From Paratractidigestivibacter sp963611755 (GTDB taxonomy: Bacteria > Actinomycetota > Coriobacteriia > Coriobacteriales > Atopobiaceae), in assembly GCA_963611755.1 (NCBI GenBank), contig CAVDTK010000004.1, positions 1 to 37,987 on the forward strand: a DNA stretch of 37,987 bases, given 5' to 3'. The stretch's first letter is position 1. Each line of letters begins with the position of its first letter. The notes beneath the pieces were generated by a model. It worked only from the letters and a program-made list of their open reading frames with translations. It ran no database searches and was not told where the DNA came from. Position numbers and translations under genes: made by a program. Shown here one piece after another: positions 8,430 through 15,705 of the stretch.

Positions 8430-8802
8430 ATAAACCGCCCGTGCGCTTGACGAGCGTGAGGCGCGAGCCGTCCTCGGAGACTTCCATCTCGTCGCAGATG
8501 GCGCCGAGAAGGGCCTCGACGAGGTCGAGGGAATCGTCCTCGTCTTCCGCAGACTCGTCGAACTCCTCGCCCAGCGAGAAGGTCATGCTCACCTCGCCCT
8601 CGAGGATGCTGAACGAGACCTCGCACTCGTCCTGGGCGGTGGCGCAGGCCAGGACAAAGCCTTCCTCGGCCGCCATCCTTGCGTCCTCGACGTCGTCGAT
8701 GGGCATGTCGCAGCAGACGGCCAGGTTAGCCGCCGTCATGCGGACGATGCGCGCGAACTCAGGCTCTGCGGGGACGGCCAGGCGAACTGTCTTGCTCGAC
8801 AT
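8419..8802 (-). CDS. RsbW/SpoIIAB-like anti-sigma protein with degenerate ATP-binding site
   Basis: The 127-residue protein aligns along its length with RsbW (N-terminal VPAEPEFARIVRMTAANLA, then a helix and a beta sheet of GHKL type). It is placed directly before its presumed target sigma factor. However, the N-box Asn is replaced (AEEGFVLA at 45-52, Val50 where Asn is expected), the DxG motif is SLG, and the GGLGL glycine box is DSLDL. ATP binding and kinase activity are therefore doubtful. It may hold the sigma factor by fold alone or answer a different input. An Asp/Glu-rich insert lies at about 84-93. Start ATG 8802 has a GGGGAGAG ribosome-binding site. Confidence 0.72.
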   Translation of the reverse strand: MSSKTVRLAVPAEPEFARIVRMTAANLAVCCDMPIDDVEDARMAAEEGFVLACATAQDECEVSFSILEGEVSMTFSLGEEFDESAEDEDDSLDLVEALLGAICDEMEVSEDGSRLTLVKRTGGLYAE

Positions 8803-8812
8803 GCGCTCTCCC

Positions 8813-9400
8813 CTACTCGGCCGCGGACTCGGTCTGGGCTTTGTCGGCCGCGGCCTCGGGGACGGGGCCGACCTCGCCGTAGACCACGTAGGAGGTCTTC
8901 TTCTGGGGAGCGGGGGCCTCCTTCGCAGGCTCGGGCTCGGCCAGGGACTCGGGCATAGAGGCGCCCTCCTCGAGCTTTGCCTGCTCGGGCGCGGGCTTGC
9001 CGGTGAGCTTGTTGGCCACGGCGGTCACGCCCTTGGCCACGCCGGAGACGGCGGTGTTCACGGCGCCGTTGACCGTCTCGGTGACGGCGGAGGCCGCGCC
9101 GGAGACCGTGGAGACGTCGCCCAGGATCGCGTTCACGCTCTCCAGGGACTCGTTGGCATTGTCGACCGCCACCGAGGTCTTCTCGACGATTGCGGGAAGC
9201 TCCTTCACGGCAGGCTGCAGCTCGTCGACCATGCCGTCGAGCTTGGCCACGATGGGCTGGGTCTGTGACAAAATCTCGTTGGCCGAAGACGTCACGTCCT
9301 CGATCGACTTGCGAGCGCCGCGAACGGTGAGGGCGATCTCCACGACGGCCCAGATGGCGACAGCGAGAAGAACGAACCTGATGATGAGCATGTAATCCAT
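8813..9400 (-). CDS. DUF948 (YtxG-type) membrane-anchored protein
   Basis: A 195-residue protein with one N-terminal membrane helix (about residues 4-24), then a long amphipathic helical region rich in Val/Ala/Ser/Asn (about 30-125) typical of DUF948, and an Ala/Pro/Glu-rich C-terminal tail. Homologues such as B. subtilis YtxG are general-stress proteins of unknown biochemical role. ATG 9400 is chosen over the upstream alternative because GGAGG sits 7 bases before it. It is the first gene of the DUF948 - RsbW-like - sigma - AI-2E operon, 10 bases before the RsbW-like gene. Confidence 0.8.
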   Translation of the reverse strand: MDYMLIIRFVLLAVAIWAVVEIALTVRGARKSIEDVTSSANEILSQTQPIVAKLDGMVDELQPAVKELPAIVEKTSVAVDNANESLESVNAILGDVSTVSGAASAVTETVNGAVNTAVSGVAKGVTAVANKLTGKPAPEQAKLEEGASMPESLAEPEPAKEAPAPQKKTSYVVYGEVGPVPEAAADKAQTESAAE

Positions 9401-9466
9401 GACCGCCCCTCCTATTAGGACGAACAAACCGACACGTACCGTGCGTTACGTACAACGAAACCCATT

Positions 9467-9491
9467 CTACCCGACCTGGACGCGATCAAAC
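9467..9491 (-). promoter_or_regulatory. SigB-type promoter for the stress operon
   Basis: On the minus strand GTTTGA (9491-9486), 13 bases, then GGGTAG (9472-9467). The B. subtilis SigB consensus is GTTTAA, 12-15 bases, GGGTAT, so 10 of 12 bases agree with a fitting spacer. It lies about 65 bases before the DUF948 start and overlaps the last bases of rarA. This fits autoregulation of the sigma factor encoded downstream. A sigma-A type reading (TAGAAT at 9469-9464 without a good -35) cannot be excluded. Confidence 0.55.
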
Positions 9492-10814
9492 CCCGCCTTG
9501 CGCGTCGGCTCGGTCTTTGGCGGCCGCGTCGATGCGCCAGGCCTCCCAGCCGCGGTCGCTCGGGTGGTAGAAGGCGCCCCGCTCCAGGCCTTCGGGCAGG
9601 TAGCGCTGAGAAACCCAGCCTTCCGCGTAGTTGTGCGGGTAGAGATAGGCCCCGTACTCGTCCGAGCCCGGGCGGTGACGATCGCGCAGGTAGCTGGGCA
9701 CCTCGCGGCGAGGGCCGCTTCTGACCTCTGCCAAGGCGGCGTCGATACCGGCCTCGCAGGCGTTTGACTTGGGCGCCAGGGCCAGGTAGGTCGCGGCCTG
9801 GGCCAGGTTGATCCGGCACTCGGGAAGGCCGATGACCTCGACGGCCTTGAAAGCCGCCTCGGCCACAAGTATCGCCTGCGGGTCCGCGTTGCCCACGTCC
9901 TCCGAGGCGCAGATGAGGATGCGCCGCGCGATGAACTTGGGGTCTTCTCCGGCGTCCAGCATGCGCGCCAACCAGTAGAGCACGGCGTCGGGGTCGCTGC
10001 CGCGCATCGACTTGATGAAGGCCGAGATGATGTCATAGTGCATGTCCCCGTCCTTGTCGTAGGCAAGGCCGTGGCGGGGGTTGGCCTCAAGGACATGCTC
10101 GGCCGTGATAAGGGCGGGGCCTACTGCGGCAGGGTCGACGTCGACCATCTGGCTCGCCAGCTCGAGCGAGGTCAGGGCCGCGCGCCCGTCTCCCCCGGCA
10201 AGCTTCACGATCTCGGACTCGGCCTCGGGCGTGAGGGCATAGGCGCCGGCAAGGCCGCGTTCGTCGGTACAGGCGCGCTCCAGCATGGCGCGCAGCGAGT
10301 CGTCGTCCAAAGGTTCCAGCTCGACGACGCGCGAGCGGCTGATCAGGGCAGAGTTGACCTCGAAGAAGGGGTTCTCGGTCGTGGCGCCGATGAGCACCAC
10401 GATGCGATCCTCCACCGCATGGAGCAGCGCGTCTTGCTGAGAGCGGCTAAAGCGGTGGATCTCGTCGACGAACAGGATCGTGCGGCGGCCCTGCGTGAGC
10501 AGGCGGCTCTCGGCCGCGTCGATCTCGCGCCGCAGGTCCTTGACGCTGCCCGTGACGGCCGAAACCTCCACGAACTCGGCGTGTGTGGTGTTAGCGATGA
10601 TGCGCGCGAGCGTGGTCTTGCCCGTGCCGGCGGGGCCGTAGAGGATGACCGACGACAAGGTGTCGTGCTCGATGGCGCGACGCAGCCACGAGCCCGCGCC
10701 CACGGCCTTGGCCTGGCCAAAATAGCCGTCCAAGGTCTGCGGGCGCATGCGCACGGCCAGCGGGGCGTTGGCCGTGCGGGCGGAGTTCTCTATGCGCGTG
10801 AACAAGGTATCCAT
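9486..10814 (-). CDS. rarA: Replication-associated recombination protein A (RarA/MgsA)
   Basis: A 442-residue AAA+ ATPase related to clamp loaders and RuvB that acts at stalled replication forks. Motifs: LAVRMRPQTLDGYFGQ (family N-terminus), Walker A YGPAGTGKTT at about 59-68, Walker B LFVDEIHRF, sensor 1 GATTENPFFEVN, arginine finger ALISRSRV, and the C-terminal RarA block with HYDIISAFIKSMRGSDPDAVLYWLARML and HNYAEGWVSQRYLP. Length is normal. The only plausible start is ATG 10814, which has no Shine-Dalgarno and sits about where transcription should begin, so the mRNA may be leaderless. Confidence 0.96.
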   Translation of the reverse strand: MDTLFTRIENSARTANAPLAVRMRPQTLDGYFGQAKAVGAGSWLRRAIEHDTLSSVILYGPAGTGKTTLARIIANTTHAEFVEVSAVTGSVKDLRREIDAAESRLLTQGRRTILFVDEIHRFSRSQQDALLHAVEDRIVVLIGATTENPFFEVNSALISRSRVVELEPLDDDSLRAMLERACTDERGLAGAYALTPEAESEIVKLAGGDGRAALTSLELASQMVDVDPAAVGPALITAEHVLEANPRHGLAYDKDGDMHYDIISAFIKSMRGSDPDAVLYWLARMLDAGEDPKFIARRILICASEDVGNADPQAILVAEAAFKAVEVIGLPECRINLAQAATYLALAPKSNACEAGIDAALAEVRSGPRREVPSYLRDRHRPGSDEYGAYLYPHNYAEGWVSQRYLPEGLERGAFYHPSDRGWEAWRIDAAAKDRADAQGGV

Positions 10815-10821
10815 GGGAACT

Positions 10822-10849
10822 ATTGTACGTATTTCAAAACAGAATGCAA
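10822..10849 (-). promoter_or_regulatory. rarA promoter, probably giving a leaderless mRNA
   Basis: On the minus strand TTGCAT (10849-10844), 16 bases, TACAAT (10827-10822). A start 7 bases after the -10 falls at about 10815, next to the ATG at 10814. No purine-rich ribosome-binding site is present between the -10 and the ATG. Confidence 0.55.
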
Positions 10850-10882
10850 CGTCACACCAGGTCTTCTCGCCATTCTCGCCAA

Positions 10883-11012
10883 CCCAAAAACCGCCGACGT
10901 TTGTACAAACATCGGCGGTCTTTAGGAAATTCGGGCCTCAAACCCACAAGCATCGGCTCACTTTAGGAACCAACCCACAAACATCGGCACAAACGAGGGG
11001 GTCGCCGAGAAC
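10883..11012 (-). repeat. Dispersed intergenic repeat, copy 1
   Basis: About 130 bases that recur at 23641-23771 in the same orientation with only scattered mismatches over the first ~110 bases. It contains four copies of an 11-base unit (ACAAACRTCGG or its complement; one copy here reads ACAAGCATCGG): two form a 30-bp palindrome at 10890-10919 and two follow as direct repeats near 10946 and 10978. Both copies sit just after the stop of a minus-strand gene and before the next minus-strand gene. Confidence 0.85.
10886..10919 (-). terminator. Palindromic intrinsic terminator within repeat copy 1
   Basis: Positions 10890-10919 form a 30-bp palindrome with one symmetric mismatch pair and the core GTTTGTACAAAC. 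Read on the minus strand it is followed by a run of T (five counting the stem base). It would end transcription of the peptide-cluster operon that finishes at 11025, before rarA. On the plus strand the hairpin is followed by TCTTTAGG, a poorer tail. Confidence 0.65.
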
Positions 11013-11024
11013 CCCTCCCCCCCT

Positions 11025-11825
11025 CTAGAAGAACTTCACCGGGCTGGCCAGGTTGGCGAGAAGGGCCACGGCGTTCCAGGCCGTCACCGTGCTTGACCGC
11101 GGGTTATCGGGGTCCGGCGAGCTCGAGACCTCGATGCGCGCGCTCACTATGGGGTTCGACGCCTCGATGACGTGGGTGTTGTCCGTCTTTCCCGGGACGC
11201 TCGTGATCACGACCTCGGCGCGATCGAGGGCACCTGCCGCCAGGGCAGACGCCACCGCGACGTTCACGTTTTTGGGAAAACCGCAGATCGCCTGGTCGGC
11301 TGGGCCGCGAAAGACCTCCTCCACGCCCTCGCCGGAAAGCTCCCGGCCCTCCAGCGCCGAAGCCCCGGCCAGGCTCTCGGGCGCCTTGACGTTGTCGATC
11401 GTAAAGACCGTCCTTGGGTCCAGGGCCATCGTGCGCAGCACGTCAAAGCCCCCGACGGCCCCCGAGATCACGTGCAGAGAAGACCCGCCGGCCCGCGCCG
11501 CCTCGGTCAGCTCCCCAAGCAGGCACGCGTCGGCCAGCGCCCCCACGGACGCGACGACGAAATCCGACCCGGCCCGCAAGAAGCGCTCCGCGTATTGCCC
11601 GACCGCCGCCACCCCTGCGAACTCGACCACGACGTCGGGCGCTGCTGCCAGGGCCTCGTCTGCATCGGCATAAAACCTCAAACCGCTTTCCGCGGCGTCG
11701 GTCGGCACATGCAAGACCACCGCGCCCAGAAGCTCGTAGTCGCCAGCCAAGACCTCGTAAAACTTGCGCGTGAACTCCCGCGCCAAGGTCCCGTACCCGG
11801 CGAGAATCACCGTTTTTCTCGGCAT
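11025..11825 (-). CDS. Aspartate dehydrogenase family protein (NadX/DUF108)
   Basis: A 266-residue protein with an N-terminal Rossmann fold (VILAGYGTLAREF) and the C-terminal aspartate-dehydrogenase domain signatures SGAVGGFDVL, GFPKNVNVAVASALAA, HVIEASNPIVSARIEVSS and NPRSSTVTAWNAVALL. The family oxidises L-aspartate to iminoaspartate with NAD(P), either for NAD synthesis or for aspartate catabolism. Here it follows a peptide importer and peptidases, with no nadA/nadC nearby, so a catabolic or redox role is favoured (inference). ATG 11825 was chosen because it follows the previous stop by one base; the longer frame lies inside the neighbour. Confidence 0.8.
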   Translation of the reverse strand: MPRKTVILAGYGTLAREFTRKFYEVLAGDYELLGAVVLHVPTDAAESGLRFYADADEALAAAPDVVVEFAGVAAVGQYAERFLRAGSDFVVASVGALADACLLGELTEAARAGGSSLHVISGAVGGFDVLRTMALDPRTVFTIDNVKAPESLAGASALEGRELSGEGVEEVFRGPADQAICGFPKNVNVAVASALAAGALDRAEVVITSVPGKTDNTHVIEASNPIVSARIEVSSSPDPDNPRSSTVTAWNAVALLANLASPVKFF

Positions 11826-11826
11826 C

Positions 11827-12792
11827 CTAGCCACACCTTCCCAGCTCAAGCGCCTTGTCGACCGCATGGGCCACCATCTGGTTCACGGCCTGCTGGGTGC
11901 AAAACGCCATATGCTGCGTGAGGACCGTGTTGGGGAACTGCCGCAGATAGGCCATGTCGCGGTTGGCGATGATCTCGTTTACGTGCGAGCGGTGGTAGAT
12001 ACCCTGCTCGCCGTCGAAGACGTCCATGGCAAGCGAGCCGATCTTTCCCGACTCGATCCCCTCGATCAGGCACTCGACATCCATGAGGCCGGCGCGTGCC
12101 GTGTTGACCAGCATGACGCCGTCTTTCATCTGGGCCAGCGTGCCCGCGTTCACCATATGATGGTTGTCGGCGCGGTCCGGCACGTGGAAGCTCACGATGT
12201 CGGACTCGCGGTAGAGGGTCTCAAGGTCGACATAGGTCCCTACCTGCGCCACCGCGGGGTTCTGATGATGCCCATAGGCCAGGATCTTGCACCCAAAGGC
12301 CGCCAGGCGCGTCGCCACCGCGCTGCCGATGGCGCCCGTGCCCACGATGCCCACCGTCTGCGACGAGAGGGTCTTCCCCATAAGCTCGGACAGCGAGAAA
12401 TCGTTGACGTTTTGCAAGTAGATGGCCGGTTTGTACTTGCGCAGCGCCACCAGGATCAGCATGCAGGTGAAGTCGGCCACGCTGTCGGGCGAGTACGAGA
12501 TGTTCGACACCAAAAGACCCGCGTCGTCGGCGGCCTGCGTGTCGATGTAGTCGATGCCCACGGTGCGCCCCACAAGGACGGCTACGCCCCGCCCGGCGAT
12601 CCCGGCGAGAAAATCCGCGTCATAGTGGTTGGCGCCCAACACCAGCACAGCATCGAAACCCTCAATGCAGCCGAGGTCAGAGGGGTCGAGCGCCCCCTCG
12701 TGGCAGACAAGCTCGTCCACGCCGGCGCGCTTAGCCTGCCGAGCAAACTCGTCCTTCTCGTCGTCTCGCACCTCGAACGCCGCGATCCTCAT
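11827..12792 (-). CDS. D-isomer-specific 2-hydroxyacid dehydrogenase (D-lactate dehydrogenase/VanH-like)
   Basis: The 322-residue NAD-dependent enzyme has the nucleotide-binding motif VGIVGTGAIGSAVA, the substrate/catalytic Arg in NTARAGLMD, Glu in VFDGEQGIYH and the catalytic His in TVLTQHMAF, a pattern of the D-LDH subgroup (GxGxIG plus VFxxE). It reduces a 2-oxo acid to the D-2-hydroxy acid; substrate is not predictable from the sequence. ATG 12792 has AGGGGG 7 bases upstream, so the TTG extension to 12810 is rejected. It is the fourth gene from the end of the opp-tld group and could regenerate NAD from 2-oxo acids made by amino-acid deamination (inference). Confidence 0.88.
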   Translation of the reverse strand: MRIAAFEVRDDEKDEFARQAKRAGVDELVCHEGALDPSDLGCIEGFDAVLVLGANHYDADFLAGIAGRGVAVLVGRTVGIDYIDTQAADDAGLLVSNISYSPDSVADFTCMLILVALRKYKPAIYLQNVNDFSLSELMGKTLSSQTVGIVGTGAIGSAVATRLAAFGCKILAYGHHQNPAVAQVGTYVDLETLYRESDIVSFHVPDRADNHHMVNAGTLAQMKDGVMLVNTARAGLMDVECLIEGIESGKIGSLAMDVFDGEQGIYHRSHVNEIIANRDMAYLRQFPNTVLTQHMAFCTQQAVNQMVAHAVDKALELGRCG

Positions 12793-12834
12793 GCCGCTAC
12801 CCCCTTGCAATCCGCGCAGGCCCGCAAGCCCGCG

Positions 12835-14211
12835 TCACGCCTCGATCGCGCCGACCAGGCCCAGGCGCGAGATATACAGGTCGGGCGCGCCGCACCAGTA
12901 GGCGTTGAGGTCCTCCATGTCGACCCAGGCCAGGTGGTTCGAGCAGGCAACGATGTTGGCAAAGAGGTCCTTCAAGTTGCACGAGAGACTCATCGCGCTG
13001 ATCGGCTCGGCCAGGCGCCCGTCCTTGACCCAGACGCCGCGCACGGGCGTCGAGACCCCGCCCGAGGCGATGTTGAACGAGTGGTAGATGTCGGCGATGT
13101 CGGTGATATAGATGCCGTCGCCCATCTTCTGGAACAGCTCGTCCAGGCCGTCTTCGCCCGGCTCGATGCACAGGTTGCCCGGCACGACGGCCAGGTCGTT
13201 GGGGACGATCCGGCCCATGGTGTCGCGTCGGTCGGCGTTGCCCGACGACTCAACCAGCCCCAGCTCACGGGCCCATTCGACCGTCGTCAACGGCGAGACG
13301 AACACGCCTTTGTCAACCAGCTTGCGCCCCACGTGGGCCATGCCCTCGGCGTCGATCGGCAAACAGCCGGGGCCTCCCCAGAGGGCTCGCGCGCCGTCGC
13401 GGATCGTCAGCGCCTCAGAAGCGATCTTCTCCCCCATGAGCCCGTCCAGATAGCTCTGGTGCGTGAAGATCTTCTCGCCGGAGAAAAGCTGCCAGAAGCC
13501 AACAAGCATCTGGCAAACGACCTCGCCCGAAATGACGACCGGGTATTCGCCGCTGTCGATGGTGCCGCCGTCAAGGGACGCCTCGCCGATAAGGCGCGCG
13601 CGACTTGCCAGCTCTTCCACGTCGATGGACGCGGCATCGGCGGCGAAGCTCCTCACCATGACGTTGTGCATCTCCTTGTGCCCCACGGCGATGTAGGACA
13701 AGAGCGCCATCACGTGGCGATGCTCGCACGAGCGCGAAAGCCCCGCCGAGTTCGATACAAGCCTGCGCTGGTCATAGGCGCGAAGGGCGCACTTGACCGC
13801 GCGATGGTTAGAGGTTTTATCGCTGAGAAGGTCGACCGCGCGAGAAGCGACCGCGGCCAGCTCATCCGCGGACGGAAGTGCCCGCGCAGGCGGCATCAAG
13901 GCCTCCTCAACCCCCTCGGGCGCGACCAAAACCCCGGCCGGGTCGGACAAATCGACGGTCTTCGACTGCGCGATAGCCTCGTCTACCAGGCCTTCGATGG
14001 ACTGGTCGGGCCCCTCGGCGCGGGCGTAGCCCACCTTCTTGCCGCAGGTGCGCACGTAGCTGTTGGACAGCTCGTAGGTCGTGCCGCCGATACCGTCTGC
14101 CGTGGCAGTCACCTCAAGGCAGCTCTCGTCGATCTGCTCAAGCTCCAAGCCCTCGCACTCGTCGGCGTGCTTCTTGGCAAGGCGCGCCAGCTCATCGCAT
14201 ATGTTTGTCAT
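12835..14211 (-). CDS. TldE/PmbA-like subunit of a TldD/TldE peptidase
   Basis: About 459 residues, read as the non-metal-binding partner of the pair: it aligns with the PmbA/TldE fold (N-terminal VTATADGIGGTTYELSNSY; central YDQRRLVSNSAGL; ISGEVVCQMLVGFWQLFSGEKI, where TldD has its metal site; C-terminal GIYITDIADIYHSFNIASGGVS). No HExxxH motif is present. TldD/TldE heterodimers degrade unfolded peptides and mature microcins. ATG 14211 has AGGGG six bases upstream; ATG 14217 two codons earlier is also possible. It follows the tldD-like gene by fewer than ten bases. Confidence 0.83.
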   Translation of the reverse strand: MTNICDELARLAKKHADECEGLELEQIDESCLEVTATADGIGGTTYELSNSYVRTCGKKVGYARAEGPDQSIEGLVDEAIAQSKTVDLSDPAGVLVAPEGVEEALMPPARALPSADELAAVASRAVDLLSDKTSNHRAVKCALRAYDQRRLVSNSAGLSRSCEHRHVMALLSYIAVGHKEMHNVMVRSFAADAASIDVEELASRARLIGEASLDGGTIDSGEYPVVISGEVVCQMLVGFWQLFSGEKIFTHQSYLDGLMGEKIASEALTIRDGARALWGGPGCLPIDAEGMAHVGRKLVDKGVFVSPLTTVEWARELGLVESSGNADRRDTMGRIVPNDLAVVPGNLCIEPGEDGLDELFQKMGDGIYITDIADIYHSFNIASGGVSTPVRGVWVKDGRLAEPISAMSLSCNLKDLFANIVACSNHLAWVDMEDLNAYWCGAPDLYISRLGLVGAIEA

Positions 14212-14220
14212 AGCCATCCC

Positions 14221-15627
14221 CTAACCAACCATCATGCCGTCGATCAAAACGCGCGGCATGAAAGCCGTCACATAGACCAAACCGGAATCGGCGCCGCACA
14301 GCGAGCCGTCGTCCGGGAAATACGAGTCGCCCACCGCGACGATGCGCTTCAGAGCGTCGATGCTCTGGCCCGAGAGGTTGATGTTGGAGATGGGATAGGT
14401 GGGCTCGCCGTTCTCGATGATGTTGCCCGAGACGGCCAGGAAGTTGAAGTTGCCCGTGGTGGGGTTGACGTTGCCGCCGCCCACCTCACGCACGTACAAG
14501 CCGTGGGAGACCGAAGGGATGATGCTCTCGGTAGGCGTCTCGCCCTTCTTAAGATAGGTGTTGCTCATGCGCGCCACCGGGGCAAACCGGTAGTCCTGGC
14601 GCCTGCCCGCCGCCGTCTGGGGCATCCCCAGCTGGCGGCTCCCAAGGCGGTCGACCATGTAGCCCTTAAGGACGCCGTTCTCGATAAGGACGTTGTCCTT
14701 GGCCTCGACGCCCTCGTCGCTCATGGCAAACGAGCCGCAGAGCTCCGGCCACTCGCCGGAGTCGCCGATGGTCACCAGGGGGCTCGCGACCACCTCGCCG
14801 ATCTTGCCGTAATAGACGCCCGTGCCGCCCGCCAGGTGCGTCGATTCCAGGGGGTGCCCGCAGTCCTCGTGGATAAAGGTGCCCGAGTCCACGACCACAG
14901 GCATGACCTGCGGAGAAACGCTTCTGGCCACAAGCCCGTTCATGGCGTTGCCGCACACCGAGGCCACCATGCGGGAGCGCACGGCGTCGTCTTCCAGGTA
15001 CTCGAAGCCGTGCCCCGAGCTGAAGTTGTTCCACGCGCCGTTCATGCGCTCGCCGTCGGAGGCCGTCACAAAGAGGCGCAGCGTGGTAACGACGCGACGC
15101 TCGCGGGCGAGAAGCCCCTCGGAGTTCATGACCGCCACGTTTTGAATACGGTCCTGGTAGTCGGCGTGGACCTCGACGATCTTGGGCGAATAGGCGCGCG
15201 CCTCGGCGCAGACCTGGTTAAGCAGGCGCGCCTTCGCCTCGGCCGGGACCGTCTCGGGGCTCTTGACCACCGTGTTGTGGGACGCGTACACACGCTCGCG
15301 CACAGGCTGGATCGCAGACGGCGCGGCCGGGGCCTTCCAAGGGCCAAGGCTTCCCAGGCTCTCCGCCAGGCTCCGCAGCCCGCGCGCGTCCGTGTTGTTG
15401 GTGAAGCCGTAGCGCGTCTGCGTGCCGGACATCAAATAAAGCCCAGCTCCATGCATATGCGTCGAGCTCGAGGCAGTGATCTGGCGGCCGTTGGACGAGA
15501 TTCTCGTCTCGTATTTATCCTCAAAGAAGAGCTCCGAGAAGTCCGCGCCTCTCCCCAAGGGAAGGGCAAGGGCCTCGCCGGCCGGCTCGATCCACGAAGT
15601 GGATTCCATCAACTCGCACGCCCGCAT
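14221..15627 (-). CDS. TldD-like metallopeptidase subunit
   Basis: This 468-residue TldD-family protein carries the metal motif HEDCGH (residues 253-258, HExxxH), preceded by VVVDSGTFI, plus the later family segments GSFAMSDEGVEAKDNVLIENG, GYMVDRL and GNFNFLAVSGNIIENGEP that complete the zinc site and the substrate groove. The enzyme works in the cytosol with TldE on short or unfolded peptides entering the central cavity. Start ATG 15627 has an AAGGGGG ribosome-binding site; an upstream ATG frame to 15675 lacks one. Located directly after the oligopeptide-binding protein, it probably processes imported peptides. Confidence 0.88.
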   Translation of the reverse strand: MRACELMESTSWIEPAGEALALPLGRGADFSELFFEDKYETRISSNGRQITASSSTHMHGAGLYLMSGTQTRYGFTNNTDARGLRSLAESLGSLGPWKAPAAPSAIQPVRERVYASHNTVVKSPETVPAEAKARLLNQVCAEARAYSPKIVEVHADYQDRIQNVAVMNSEGLLARERRVVTTLRLFVTASDGERMNGAWNNFSSGHGFEYLEDDAVRSRMVASVCGNAMNGLVARSVSPQVMPVVVDSGTFIHEDCGHPLESTHLAGGTGVYYGKIGEVVASPLVTIGDSGEWPELCGSFAMSDEGVEAKDNVLIENGVLKGYMVDRLGSRQLGMPQTAAGRRQDYRFAPVARMSNTYLKKGETPTESIIPSVSHGLYVREVGGGNVNPTTGNFNFLAVSGNIIENGEPTYPISNINLSGQSIDALKRIVAVGDSYFPDDGSLCGADSGLVYVTAFMPRVLIDGMMVG

Positions 15628-15705
15628 GGCGCCCCCTTTCACGTGATGCCAAAAGTGGGCGGGACCGCGCGCCAAACGCGCCGCGAGCCCGCCCGGCTCA
15701 ATCCC

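Noticed and set aside
10890..10919. The 30-bp palindrome as a plus-strand terminator or an inverted-repeat end of an insertion sequence
   Set aside because: There is no plus-strand gene to terminate and the plus-strand tail is not T-rich. No transposase or target-site duplication is visible, so IS membership cannot be supported.
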